Counted from the first letter of the stretch, positions 52,642 through 60,828 are shown. The stretch: DNA of 62,775 bases from Fibrobacter sp. (GCA_012515615.1 JAAYYB010000333.1:1-62775); one strand, 5' to 3'. Notes: a model not told the origin generated them from the sequence alone. A program made the numbers and translations.

Positions 52642-52995
52642 GTGAATAAGATTTTTATCTGGGTTGCGTTGCTGATGACCTGCTTTTGCGTATCAAAGCC
52701 AGAGTTGACAGTAAAATTAAACCCTGAAGTCTATTACGAGAGTGAAAAAGGAGATCGATTCGCAGCGCGGTATGGAGGACTATCAGATGGAAGTTTGAAT
52801 TTTGCAAAGGTTACTTTTCCCGATGGAAAAGTGATCACGTTGCCTCAATTAATGTCTGCTTCAGGCGTGAGATATTCCGATGATAGAGAATACACATGGT
52901 GGGAACATCAGGGGACTGTCAGGGTCGAGAAAAGGGGGCCTGATGGTTCATGGGAATCAAAATATTCGGAATTGAAGCCTGTATCCAAGCCGTGA
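52642..52995 (+). CDS. MliC-like periplasmic protein (C-type lysozyme inhibitor fold)
   Basis: 117 residues from a GTG at 52642 (GGGGA about ten bases upstream). A short signal (IFIWVALLMTCFCVS) is followed by ~85 residues with VYYESEKGDRFAARYGG, VTFPDGKVITLPQLMSASGV and YSDDREYTWWEHQGTVRVEKR. The LPQ-MSASGxRYSD ... WWEHQG layout is that of the MliC/PliC family, which inhibits C-type lysozymes. MliC proteins are often lipoproteins; here a Cys is at position 14 (MTCFC region), so a lipobox is possible but not clear. Function follows from family resemblance only. Confidence 0.75.
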   Translation: MNKIFIWVALLMTCFCVSKPELTVKLNPEVYYESEKGDRFAARYGGLSDGSLNFAKVTFPDGKVITLPQLMSASGVRYSDDREYTWWEHQGTVRVEKRGPDGSWESKYSELKPVSKP

Positions 52996-53106
52996 TGGTC
53001 CTGTTCCAACCATTCAAGGATGCCGTTTTTCAACGGCATGACGCTCCACGAGGGAGTTGCTGAAAAGGTTGCCTCCATGAGTACCGTAACGGCCTATTAG
53101 TCGTCA

Positions 53107-53124
53107 TTCCGGCGAAGGCCGGAA
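53107..53124. repeat. REP-like palindrome
   Basis: TTCCGGC-GAAG-GCCGGAA, a perfect 7-base stem within GTCATTCCGGCGAAGG. This is the general form of the dispersed intergenic palindromes found in many Gram-negative genomes. Only one copy is visible in the window. Confidence 0.55.
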
Positions 53125-53256
53125 ACCATCCCTTCTCAACTCCTTCATTCCGATGAAAGCGAGACCCGTCTTTTCCTCAATCTGTGGCCTGAAAATCGCT
53201 CTCAGAATGTGAGCCTGACAGACCTGGTGGTTGTCATGAATTTTGATTCTATATAA

Positions 53257-53422
53257 TCCTAAATTCCGCAGTTGGATGTGGCGTATTAGCGCAACCTGTT
53301 GATTGCTAAGCCATTCAGGCGTCTTGGCCTTATCACCTTGTCGATAAAGCCTGCGCCACCTTAATGTCTTATCAATTCAACATGTTGCGCTACTTCAACC
53401 ACCCCAACTGCGGAAATTAGGA
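53257..53422. repeat. 166-bp fold-back element with ~19-bp terminal inverted repeats
   Basis: Begins TCCTAAATTCCGCAGTTGG and ends with its near-exact complement (CCAACTGCGGAAATTAGGA). The pairing continues inward with gaps through TAGCGCAAC...GTTGCGCTA and TTGATTG...CAATTCAA, so almost the whole element can form one imperfect hairpin. It is flanked on both sides by TAA, a possible 3-bp target duplication. It lies three bases before MITE-like copy 3. No protein-coding capacity. A miniature transposable element is the likely identity. Confidence 0.75.
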
Positions 53423-53425
53423 TAA

Positions 53426-53592
53426 TACCTGACATATGCACCCGGATCAGGGCGATTTAACTTATCCCTTGTGCATAAAGGCTTTCATAAATCGCAGATG
53501 TACCACCAGTGTGGTGAACCTGCGATTTGTCCAAACCTCTCTGCTACAATGTCTAAACGCACTTCGCCCTTCCCGGATGCATAAGTTAGGTA
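53426..53592. repeat. Palindromic MITE-like repeat, copy 3 of 3
   Basis: The clearest copy: begins TACCTGACATATGCACCCGG and ends CCGGATGCATAAGTTAGGTA. The inner hairpin AAATCGCAG ... CTGCGATTT with ACCACCAGTGTGGTG at its tip is nearly perfect. It shares more than ten aligned blocks with copies 1 and 2. It ends about 48 bases before smpB. Confidence 0.82.
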
Positions 53593-53640
53593 ATAGGTAC
53601 TCTTTGATTGCTTACCTGATCAGGCTGGAACTATTTTTAG

Positions 53641-54090
53641 ATGATGAAAACAGTGGCGCAGAATCGTAAGGCATTTCATGATTATGAGGTCCTGGAAAAG
53701 GTTGAAACCGGCATAGCCCTCAGTGGCGCAGAGGTTAAATCGATCAGGGCCGGAAAGGTTAATCTGGCGGAGAGCTATGCACAATGCAGTAATGGAGAGA
53801 TCTTCATCATAAACCTTCATATCAGTCCTTACGAGAGGATGGGCGCATATTCGATAGGCGATCCCATACGGAAAAGAAAGCTTCTTCTACACAAACGTCA
53901 GATAGTGCATCTTTGCAGTGAGGTTGAACGCAAACAGCTGACCCTCATCCCCCTTTCCATGTATTTCAAGGAGCAGTGGGTAAAGGTAGAGATCGGTTTG
54001 TGTAAAGGCTTGAAAAAATTTGATAAGCGCCAGAAAATTGCCAAGGAAGAATCAAAAAAGAAAATCGCTCTGATAATGAGGAAACGTTAG
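53641..54090 (+). CDS. smpB: SsrA-binding protein SmpB
   Basis: 149 residues (ATG 53641 or the next ATG at 53644). It partners tmRNA in trans-translation, rescuing stalled ribosomes. NRKAFHDYEVLEKVETGIALSGAEVKSIRAGKVNLAESYA is the typical N-terminal OB-fold; YERMGAYSIGDPIRKRKLLLHKRQI follows, and the basic C-terminal tail KKFDKRQKIAKEESKKKIAL contacts the decoding site. The ssrA gene itself was not seen in the window. AUG lacks a strong Shine-Dalgarno. Confidence 0.96.
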   Translation: MMKTVAQNRKAFHDYEVLEKVETGIALSGAEVKSIRAGKVNLAESYAQCSNGEIFIINLHISPYERMGAYSIGDPIRKRKLLLHKRQIVHLCSEVERKQLTLIPLSMYFKEQWVKVEIGLCKGLKKFDKRQKIAKEESKKKIALIMRKR

Positions 54091-54096
54091 CCAGGT

Positions 54097-55578
54097 ATGA
54101 AACTTTTCTATTCAGCTGTTTTTCTGCTCTTCGGGTTAGTTCCCTCTTTTGCTCAGGCTCCAATTTCTAAAGATGCCCCCGGTGTGTGGCGTTCAGTTCC
54201 GGTTAAGGAGATTTCCGGTTCCAGGATGGTGGCGATAACGGGGATCTGTGATGCGCTCGGGTACAGGTGGCAGTGGGACCGCTTCACTCAGAGGCTCTCA
54301 TGCACAATTAATACAACACGTCTGTCGTTTATTCAGGATAACCGTTTCTATACCGTTAATGACAAAGTCTTTCAGCTCCAATCAGCACCGGTCCGCCACT
54401 GCGGAGCTCTTTACATTCCACTACAGATCGCCTCAGAGATCTTCGGGGATTCCGGTGATGCCCTGCGGCTCAACAGCTCTACGGGTACAATAAGCGCCAG
54501 CAAGTCCAGATTCTCCATCCTCTCTGTCCTCTGTGATAAAAAACAGAACGGTACGCTTCTTACTGTCAACCTTTCTGATTCTCTTCCGTTCGACTTTATT
54601 TACTACTATCCCAATTTAACCCTGAATTTTTTCGGCGGAACCATTGATACGCAGAAAATAAAGCAGGGGAGAGTCGGGCTTGTGAAATCGGTTTCTGCTG
54701 TCCAGTTCAAGGAATCTGCGCAGATTTCTGTAATTCTTGCATCGCAGATAGAAGAACCGGAAATAGACTATGTTCAGGATACTAAAACACTGATGGTTTC
54801 TCTGAAACAGCTTAAGCCGGTTACTAAACCGGTAAAGGAGAAAGCCGCCGTGACTGATATTCAGTCGCAGAAAATAAAGACCATCGTAATAGATCCTGGT
54901 CATGGTGGAAAGGACCCGGGGGCAATAGGTGCAAAAGGGGTCAGGGAGAAGGATGTAGTGCTGGGGATAGGTTTGTATCTCAGAGAGCTGTTGAAGATGA
55001 AAACCGATCTTAACGTTTACATGACAAGAGATAAGGATGTTTTTATCCCGTTAAGTGAACGGACAAAATTTGCGAACAACAAAAAGGCAGATCTTTTTCT
55101 CAGCATTCATGCAGATGCGGTTCCCGGTAACAGTAAAAGGAAAGAGGCTGCAAAAGGCTATAAGATTTACTTTCTCTCTCAGGCAAAAAATGAAGAAGAT
55201 AAACTGGCGGCCATGCGTGAAAATGCGGTCATTGAACTGGAAGACCGGCCCCAGAACTACAGCAGCCTTCAAAATGTTCTTATTGACCTTGCAGGAAACG
55301 AATACTTGAGGGAGAGCCAGGATCTCTGTATCCTGCTTGACCAGAAGTTCAATGTATCTTTGAAAAAAAAGATCTCCAAACTTCATCTGGGAGTCGGACA
55401 GGCCAACTTCTGGGTTTTAAACGGTACCTATATGCCCTCTGTTCTTATTGAGACCGGTTTTATTTCAAACGTGGCAGAGGAAAAACTTCTTGCAGATAAA
55501 AACTTTCAAAAAGAGATGGCTAAAGCCATTTTTGAGGCGGTAACAAGTTTTCAGGATAAATACGAGAGTGGATTATGA
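54097..55578 (+). CDS. Secreted N-acetylmuramoyl-L-alanine amidase (Amidase_3) with AMIN-like N-domains
   Basis: 493 residues with a signal peptide (about 1-21, ending FAQA). Residues ~25-130 resemble a copper-amine-oxidase-N/stalk-like domain (VKEISGSRMVAITGICDAL, RFTQRLSCTINTTRLSF), and ~145-250 an AMIN-type beta domain. The catalytic domain (about 262-490) is complete: TIVIDPGHGGKDPGAIG (His ligand), VREKDVVLGIG (Glu ligand), LFLSIHADA (His ligand) and SVLIETGFISN (catalytic Glu). It cleaves the amide between MurNAc and L-Ala to separate daughter cells or remodel the wall. murI overlaps its last four bases. Confidence 0.93.
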   Translation: MKLFYSAVFLLFGLVPSFAQAPISKDAPGVWRSVPVKEISGSRMVAITGICDALGYRWQWDRFTQRLSCTINTTRLSFIQDNRFYTVNDKVFQLQSAPVRHCGALYIPLQIASEIFGDSGDALRLNSSTGTISASKSRFSILSVLCDKKQNGTLLTVNLSDSLPFDFIYYYPNLTLNFFGGTIDTQKIKQGRVGLVKSVSAVQFKESAQISVILASQIEEPEIDYVQDTKTLMVSLKQLKPVTKPVKEKAAVTDIQSQKIKTIVIDPGHGGKDPGAIGAKGVREKDVVLGIGLYLRELLKMKTDLNVYMTRDKDVFIPLSERTKFANNKKADLFLSIHADAVPGNSKRKEAAKGYKIYFLSQAKNEEDKLAAMRENAVIELEDRPQNYSSLQNVLIDLAGNEYLRESQDLCILLDQKFNVSLKKKISKLHLGVGQANFWVLNGTYMPSVLIETGFISNVAEEKLLADKNFQKEMAKAIFEAVTSFQDKYESGL

Positions 55579-56399
55579 GTGATTCCAGACCCATTGGTGT
55601 ATTTGATTCGGGCCTTGGTGGTTTGACGGTCGCAAAAGAGCTGTTCCGTCTGATGCCCGGGGAGAAAATTATTTACCTGGGTGATACGGCCCGATGTCCA
55701 TACGGGGGGCGTTCCGACGACACCATTACCAAATTCGGGATGCAGGATGCCCGTTTCCTTATGGAAATGGACATAAAGATGCTTATAGTTGCCTGCAACA
55801 CGGTTTCATCGGTTGCTCTTGATCACATCGCAAGTGAGATAAAGGAAATACCGGTGATCGGAGTGGTGCTTCCGGGGGCACGTGCCGCGGTGCTTCGCAC
55901 CGCCGAAAGAAAAGTCGGCCTTATCGGCACATCTGCTACGGTACGCACCGGTTCCTATGCCCGTGCAATGCAGAATATCGATCCCGGCATTAAGGTATAT
56001 GCAAAGGCCTGCCCGCTTTTTGTGCCGCTTGTGGAAGAGGGTATGGCTGATCATGATATAACCAGGCTTGCCGCACAGTACTATCTGTACGAAATGATTG
56101 ATTTGGGCGTAGATTGTCTGATTCTTGGCTGCACCCATTACCCGATGCTCATGGAAACCATTCAGGGGACTGTCGGGACCAGAATCCAGCTTATTGACAG
56201 CGCCCTATGGGCCGCAAAAGAGGCTCAGGATATCCTGACCGCGCTCCATTCACTTTCAGATGTTAAGACTGGAGGACTTGGCTCCAGTCGTTTCATTGTT
56301 ACCGATTTGACGCACAGTTTCGAAGCTCAGGCATCATCATTTCTGGGGAATCAGATTCCTGCAATTGAAAAGATACCTTTGGAGAATCTTGCAAAATGA
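55575..56399 (+). CDS. murI: Glutamate racemase
   Basis: 274 residues. It makes D-glutamate for peptidoglycan. The two catalytic cysteines are C74 in ACNTVSS and C186 in LGCTHYP, with GVFDSGLGGLTV and YLGDTARCPYGG as the N-terminal signatures. It overlaps the amidase gene by four bases, so the two peptidoglycan functions are translationally coupled. Confidence 0.97.
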   Translation: MSDSRPIGVFDSGLGGLTVAKELFRLMPGEKIIYLGDTARCPYGGRSDDTITKFGMQDARFLMEMDIKMLIVACNTVSSVALDHIASEIKEIPVIGVVLPGARAAVLRTAERKVGLIGTSATVRTGSYARAMQNIDPGIKVYAKACPLFVPLVEEGMADHDITRLAAQYYLYEMIDLGVDCLILGCTHYPMLMETIQGTVGTRIQLIDSALWAAKEAQDILTALHSLSDVKTGGLGSSRFIVTDLTHSFEAQASSFLGNQIPAIEKIPLENLAK

Positions 56400-56552
56400 A
56401 AATGCTGTGCAAAGTTCTTCCCCGTTTCAGGACTTCTGTGCCTGCGCAAGACTACGGGCTCCTGTTTCATCCGCCAGACTGTCTGTAATTAGAAGAGGGG
56501 TGCATATCAGCAGAACAGTTCATTTAACAGTCAATGAAAAAGGAGAACATAC

Positions 56553-57299
56553 ATGTCAGGACATTCCAAATGGGCAACCATTAAAAGATCAAAAGGCAAG
56601 GCTGATGCGGCAAGAGGGAAACTTTTTAACCGTCTGATCAGGGAAATAACTATCGCTGCCAGGGTGGGCGGCGGTGATGCCGATTCAAATCCCCGCCTGA
56701 GGTCCGCTGTCGGAAGTGCCCGTCAGGCCAACATGCCAAACAAAAATATCGAATCCGCAATAATGAAAGGAACCGGTCAGCTTGAAGGTGTCTCATATGA
56801 AGAGATCACCTTTGAAGGTTACGGGCCGGGCGGGATCGCGGTGATGATCGAATGTATGACCGATAACCGCAACAGAACCGTCTCCGAGGTGCGTCATGCG
56901 CTCTCAAAACATGGCGGCAATCTCGGTCAGAGCAATTCTGTTTCATGGATATTCAAATCCAAAGGGTTGATCAGGGTTTCCTCTGATGCCATAGCAGAGG
57001 ATCAGCTTATGGAGGCTGCCCTGGAAGCCGGAGCTGAAGACGTGGTTCTTGATGGACAGGAGTATGAAATCATGACCGCCCCTGAGGCTTTTGAACCGGT
57101 AAAAGAGGTGCTTGGCAAGCTCAATATTCAGCCTGCTTCAGCTGAATTGACCAAAATACCTGAGAACACTGTCAAGGTCGAGGGAGAAAACGTCTCCAAA
57201 GTCCTGAAGCTCATGGAGGCACTGGATGATCTCGATGATACTCAACATGTCTATGCGAACTTTGATATCGCCGATTCGGACCTGGAGAGCGCTGTGTAA
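56553..57299 (+). CDS. yebC: YebC/PmpR/TACO1-family translation and transcription regulator
   Basis: 248 residues with GGAG eight bases before the ATG. MSGHSKWATIKRSKGKADAARGKLFNRLIREI is the invariant YebC start, followed by NPRLRSAVGSARQANMPNKN, EGYGPGGIAVMIECMTDNRNRT and GGNLGQSNSVSWIF. Recent work describes the family as a ribosome-associated factor easing translation of proline stretches, and as a regulator in some species. It lies directly upstream of ruvC (one-base overlap), a common arrangement. Confidence 0.96.
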   Translation: MSGHSKWATIKRSKGKADAARGKLFNRLIREITIAARVGGGDADSNPRLRSAVGSARQANMPNKNIESAIMKGTGQLEGVSYEEITFEGYGPGGIAVMIECMTDNRNRTVSEVRHALSKHGGNLGQSNSVSWIFKSKGLIRVSSDAIAEDQLMEAALEAGAEDVVLDGQEYEIMTAPEAFEPVKEVLGKLNIQPASAELTKIPENTVKVEGENVSKVLKLMEALDDLDDTQHVYANFDIADSDLESAV

Positions 57300-57790
57300 T
57301 GGTCATTTTCGGCATTGACCCTGGAACGGCATTAACCGGATACGGAGTTATAAAAGTAGCAAATAACTCCGTATCCTGTCTTGATGCAGGGGTAATTGGC
57401 ACTAGCCCCAGTCTTGATCTTTCAGATCGTCTGGAGAGCATTTACGATAAACTCTGCGAGAAGATGTCTCTTTACAAGCCATCGAGGGTTTGTATAGAGG
57501 AGGCTTTTTACGGCAAGAATGTTCATACTACTTTAGTACTTGGACACGCCAGGGGAGTGGCGATGCTTGCCGCAAGAAAATCAGGTGCAGAGGTTCTGGA
57601 ATACTCTCCAAGGGAAATCAAGAAGGCCGTCACCGGCAACGGAAATGCCTCAAAAGAGCAGGTCGCCTATATGGTAAAGATGATTCTGCCGAATGCGGGT
57701 GATCACGAAAAAACTGACACTTATGATGCGCTTGCAGTCGCTCTGTGTGATTTCAACAGGGCAGGATGCGCGGCACTGGGGATAAGGTAA
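57299..57790 (+). CDS. ruvC: Holliday junction resolvase RuvC
   Basis: 163 residues. It cuts Holliday junctions during recombination. The four acidic residues are recognisable: Asp7 in GIDPGTALTGYG, Glu in CIEEAFYGKN, and the Asp pair in EKTDTYDALAVALCD. The start overlaps the yebC stop (TAATG) and its stop overlaps the ruvA start in the same way. Slightly short at the C-terminus (ending GCAALGIR) but complete. Confidence 0.97.
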   Translation: MVIFGIDPGTALTGYGVIKVANNSVSCLDAGVIGTSPSLDLSDRLESIYDKLCEKMSLYKPSRVCIEEAFYGKNVHTTLVLGHARGVAMLAARKSGAEVLEYSPREIKKAVTGNGNASKEQVAYMVKMILPNAGDHEKTDTYDALAVALCDFNRAGCAALGIR

Positions 57791-58395
57791 TGATTGATTT
57801 TATCAGGGGAACACTCGTCAATAAGGAGATCTCCAGCGTGTCGGTTGAGACACACGGAGTCGGTTACGCAGTCAGTATACCTCTTTCCACATATGAGAAA
57901 CTTCCGCTGCCCGGTGAGAGTGTATTTCTCAATATCCACTATCATGTGCGGGAAGATGCTCACAAGCTCTACGGTTTCTTCACTAAAGAAGAACGGGAAC
58001 TTTTCAGACTGCTTATAGGTATCTCCAAGATCGGGCCCAAAGTAGCCCTTAACATTCTGTCAGGAATTTCAGCGAACGACCTGATCTCATGCGTTAACGC
58101 CTCTGATCCCACGAGGCTTGAAAAAATCCCGGGTGTCGGTGCAAAGACCGCTTCAAGGCTGCTTATAGAGCTTAAGGGGAAAGTAGGGAAATCATCCATG
58201 GCGACTCAGGCACGCAGCATACCGTCAGGCGGCAATACATCCATCAGGGGAAAACGTGAAGAGGTCTTTGCAGCAATGGTCTCATTAGGGTATAATGATA
58301 AGCAGGTGGAGAAGGCTCTCTGCAGAGTTGAGGAGACATTGAGCGGTGATGCGGCTGTCGAGGAGTGGATCCGAAAGGCTTTACAGGTTATATGA
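57790..58395 (+). CDS. ruvA: Holliday junction branch-migration protein RuvA
   Basis: 201 residues from ATG 57790, which overlaps the ruvC stop by one base; a GTG-like upstream start at 57766 would add an atypical extension. Domain I (OB fold) starts MIDFIRGTLVNKEISSVSVE; two helix-hairpin-helix motifs follow (ISKIGPKVALNILSGIS, IPGVGAKTASRLLIELKGK), then a linker and domain III (REEVFAAMVSLGYNDKQVEKAL), which binds RuvB. It recognises the four-way junction and recruits RuvB. The next gene starts within its stop (ATGA). Confidence 0.95.
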   Translation: MIDFIRGTLVNKEISSVSVETHGVGYAVSIPLSTYEKLPLPGESVFLNIHYHVREDAHKLYGFFTKEERELFRLLIGISKIGPKVALNILSGISANDLISCVNASDPTRLEKIPGVGAKTASRLLIELKGKVGKSSMATQARSIPSGGNTSIRGKREEVFAAMVSLGYNDKQVEKALCRVEETLSGDAAVEEWIRKALQVI

Positions 58396-59252
58396 ATAAA
58401 AATGATCTGGTAAAAAAAATTCAGGCAGGTTCTCCCTGCGTCAATCTGGACCTTTCCGGTCTTGATTTTTCCCACTCCAATTTTTCGGGATCAGATTTCA
58501 AGAGTTGCAACATGTCCGGTGTCAATTTCGGTTTCTGTAACCTGAGCGGTGCCAAATTCCAGGAATGCGACATCCGGGGCGCCAACTTTCAGCACGCAGT
58601 CATAGGCGGTGTGACCATGGTAATCGCCAGGATCGCCGGAATCCCTCTTGGAAACCTCAACCACACCTATTTCCGTTCATCGGTACTGATGGGGTCGGAT
58701 TTCTCATTTGCAAAAATCGAAAAAGCAGATTTTGTGGATGCCGATCTTCAGAACTGTATCTTCGACAATGCCTTCCTCAGGGAATGCGAGCTGGGCAGGT
58801 CATGTATCTCCAAGGCAAACTTCGCAAACTCAGAAATCCAGAGCTGTGATTTCAGCAGATGCTCCGGAAAGAGAGTTTCTGCATCAAAATGCAATTTTCT
58901 CAACTGCGCTTTTCCGGGCTCTGATCTGACAGGCTCAGATTTTTTGAACTGTGAATTCAATAACTGCCTTTTAACAGAGACTGTCATAAACGAATCAAAA
59001 TTCAGGCATGTGCGTTTTACCGACTGCGATTTTTCCCTCTGTCATGGTCAGAACTCTGAGATGCTCTGCAATAACTATAGAAGAGTAGTTTTTGACAATG
59101 CGCTCCTTGATCAGTCTCACTGGGAAGACTGTACGTTTGCACAAACTACATTTAGACAGACATTCATGGGTGATGCAAAAGTTAAGGGTACCTGCCGGAG
59201 TATAGATTTTGCCGGATGTACCGGAAAAATTCAGACCGGGGATGAAAAATGA
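58392..59252 (+). CDS. Pentapeptide-repeat protein inserted between ruvA and ruvB
   Basis: 286 residues from ATG 58392, overlapping ruvA by four bases; its own stop overlaps ruvB by four bases. The sequence is almost entirely pentapeptide repeats of the A(D/N)LxX / CDFSx kind: VNLDLSGLDFSHSNFSGSDF, KSCNMSGVNFGFCNLSGAKF, ADFVDADLQNCIFDNAFLRE, ANFANSEIQSCDFSRC, SDLTGSDFLNCEFNNCLLTE. A break near residues 73-90 (VTMVIARIAGIPLGNLNH) separates two repeat blocks. Such repeats fold into a right-handed quadrilateral helix; some (MfpA, Qnr) mimic DNA and bind gyrase. The ruvA-ruvB placement suggests an effect on RuvAB or DNA, which is inference. Cys content is high. Confidence 0.9.
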   Translation: MNKNDLVKKIQAGSPCVNLDLSGLDFSHSNFSGSDFKSCNMSGVNFGFCNLSGAKFQECDIRGANFQHAVIGGVTMVIARIAGIPLGNLNHTYFRSSVLMGSDFSFAKIEKADFVDADLQNCIFDNAFLRECELGRSCISKANFANSEIQSCDFSRCSGKRVSASKCNFLNCAFPGSDLTGSDFLNCEFNNCLLTETVINESKFRHVRFTDCDFSLCHGQNSEMLCNNYRRVVFDNALLDQSHWEDCTFAQTTFRQTFMGDAKVKGTCRSIDFAGCTGKIQTGDEK

Positions 59253-60286
59253 CCTCTGATGCCGATGAGAGGATTGTTTCCGGGGCATCCAGGGATCCAG
59301 ATGAAGAGCAGATGGATGTTGCGCTTCGCCCGGAACGTTTCAGTGATTTTGTGGGACAGGATTCGATAAAGGAAAACCTCTCCATCTTTGTAGAGGCCAC
59401 CAGACGCAGAAACGAAGCTTTAGATCATATCTTATTCTGCGGACCTCCGGGACTGGGTAAAACAACTCTTTCCAGAATTCTTGCCAATGAGCTGGGGGTG
59501 GGTATTCATACCACTTCAGGACCGGTTCTGGAGAAAAAAGGTGACCTCGCCGGAAATCTTACTAACCTGGCAGAGCGGGATATGTTGTTTATAGATGAAA
59601 TTCATCGTCTCAACAGGGTTGTCGAAGAGACACTCTATCCTGCAATGGAAGATTTTGTCTTTGATATAATGATAGGTGAGGGGCCATCAGCACGCTCTAT
59701 CAGACTCAATCTCAAGCCCTTTACTCTTGTAGGCGCCACTACCAGAGCCGGAATGCTGACATCACCGATGCATGCCAGGTTCGGGTATGTCTGCAGGCTT
59801 AATTATTACGAACCGCTGCAGCTGCAGACCATTATTTTAAGGTCCGCGGGGATACTGGGAATCCAGTGTCAGGAGAGCGCGGCACTTGAGCTTGGAAAAA
59901 GAGCAAGGGGCACTCCCAGAATCGCCAACAGGCTCCTGAGACGCTGCAGGGATGTTGCGCAGGTAAAGGGTGACGGAACGATTACCAAATCTATCGTTGA
60001 TAAAACACTATCGATGCTTGGAGTGGATCAATCGGGACTTGATGAAATGGACAGGACCATCCTTCTGTCTATAATTGAGCATTACGGGGGAGGCCCGGTC
60101 GGGATCAGCACTCTGGCGGTGGTTGTAGGGGAAGAACCAGACACCATCGAGGAGGTCTACGAGCCGTTTCTGATCCAGTCCGGTTTTCTCAAGAGAACAC
60201 CGCGGGGCAGGGAAGTGACTCAGAAGTCGTATCAGTATTTCAATCTCAAGGCCCCCTCGCAGGCTACTCAACAGAACTTGTTTTAA
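59249..60286 (+). CDS. ruvB: Holliday junction helicase RuvB
   Basis: 345 residues. Walker A CGPPGLGKTTLSRILANELG near residue 65, Walker B MLFIDEIHRLNRVVEETLYP, sensor GATTRAGMLTSPMHARFG and Arg finger region, and the C-terminal winged helix (GGGPVGISTLAVVVGEEPDTIEEVYEPFLIQSGFLKRTPRGR) are intact. A hexameric AAA+ motor driving branch migration with RuvA. The N-terminus has a short acidic extension (MTSDADERIVSGASRDPDEE). Start overlaps the pentapeptide gene. Confidence 0.97.
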   Translation: MTSDADERIVSGASRDPDEEQMDVALRPERFSDFVGQDSIKENLSIFVEATRRRNEALDHILFCGPPGLGKTTLSRILANELGVGIHTTSGPVLEKKGDLAGNLTNLAERDMLFIDEIHRLNRVVEETLYPAMEDFVFDIMIGEGPSARSIRLNLKPFTLVGATTRAGMLTSPMHARFGYVCRLNYYEPLQLQTIILRSAGILGIQCQESAALELGKRARGTPRIANRLLRRCRDVAQVKGDGTITKSIVDKTLSMLGVDQSGLDEMDRTILLSIIEHYGGGPVGISTLAVVVGEEPDTIEEVYEPFLIQSGFLKRTPRGREVTQKSYQYFNLKAPSQATQQNLF

Positions 60287-60318
60287 ACCGGCAGGTCCGG
60301 GTACATAAGGAGTGCATG

Positions 60319-60537
60319 ATGAACTGGATAGATGTAGGAAGGTTTCTGGTTGTTGCCGGTACAATCATTCTGGTACTGGGTTTGTTTTTCATGCTTTCCG
60401 ATAAACTTCCCCTGGGAAAACTGCCCGGGGATCTGCAGTTAGGCAGCGGCCGCTTTAAGGTCTATATCCCGGTTGCCACATCAATTCTTATAAGTATAGT
60501 ACTTACGCTGGTCATAAACTTCTTCTCCCGCAGATAG
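60319..60537 (+). CDS. DUF2905 small membrane protein
   Basis: 72 residues from ATG 60319 (AAGGAG six bases upstream); the ATG at 60316 is also possible. Two hydrophobic helices (FLVVAGTIILVLGLFFML and VATSILISIVLTLVINFF) flank KLPLGKLPGDLQLGSGRFKVYIP, the conserved DUF2905 loop. Such genes often lie beside ruvB; their function is unknown. Thirteen bases before the acylphosphatase gene. Confidence 0.92.
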   Translation: MNWIDVGRFLVVAGTIILVLGLFFMLSDKLPLGKLPGDLQLGSGRFKVYIPVATSILISIVLTLVINFFSRR

Positions 60538-60549
60538 AGACTCTAAGCC

Positions 60550-60828
60550 ATGGAACTGAGACGCCTGTCAATTATTGTGAGAGGACGGGTTCAGGGGGTG
60601 GGGTTCAGGTATTTTACCGAAGATGCCGCGCTCTCTCTGGGCCTTACCGGCTGGGTGAGAAATACCTGGAGCGGTGAGGTGGAGATTGAAGCTCAGGGCA
60701 CACCCGATATGCTTGAGCAGCTTTTGGACCGGCTCAAAGAGGGTCCTCCGCTGGCTCATGTCGCTAACATTCTTCAAAGTGAAATCACAGTTGTTGATGG
60801 AGAGAAGGAATTCCTTACCAGGTATTGA
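60550..60828 (+). CDS. acyP: Acylphosphatase
   Basis: 92 residues. It hydrolyses carboxyl-phosphate bonds. The active-site Arg lies in VRGRVQGVGFRYF and the catalytic Asn in GLTGWVRNTWSGEVEIEAQG. Length and fold pattern are standard (ferredoxin-like). Last gene of the ruv-linked group. Downstream, a pair of nested inverted repeats separates it from the lipoprotein gene. Confidence 0.95.
   Translation: MELRRLSIIVRGRVQGVGFRYFTEDAALSLGLTGWVRNTWSGEVEIEAQGTPDMLEQLLDRLKEGPPLAHVANILQSEITVVDGEKEFLTRY

Larger units (their letters stand above)
52996..53640. other. 645-base gene-free stretch packed with repeats
   Basis: No credible gene. From left: a hairpin ATGCCGTT-TTTC-AACGGCAT (53020-53039), a REP-like TTCCGGC-GAAG-GCCGGAA (53107-53124), a 166-bp fold-back element (53257-53422), and MITE-like copy 3 (53426-53592). 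The first hairpin could act as a weak terminator for the MliC-like gene but lacks a T-run. Confidence 0.75.
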
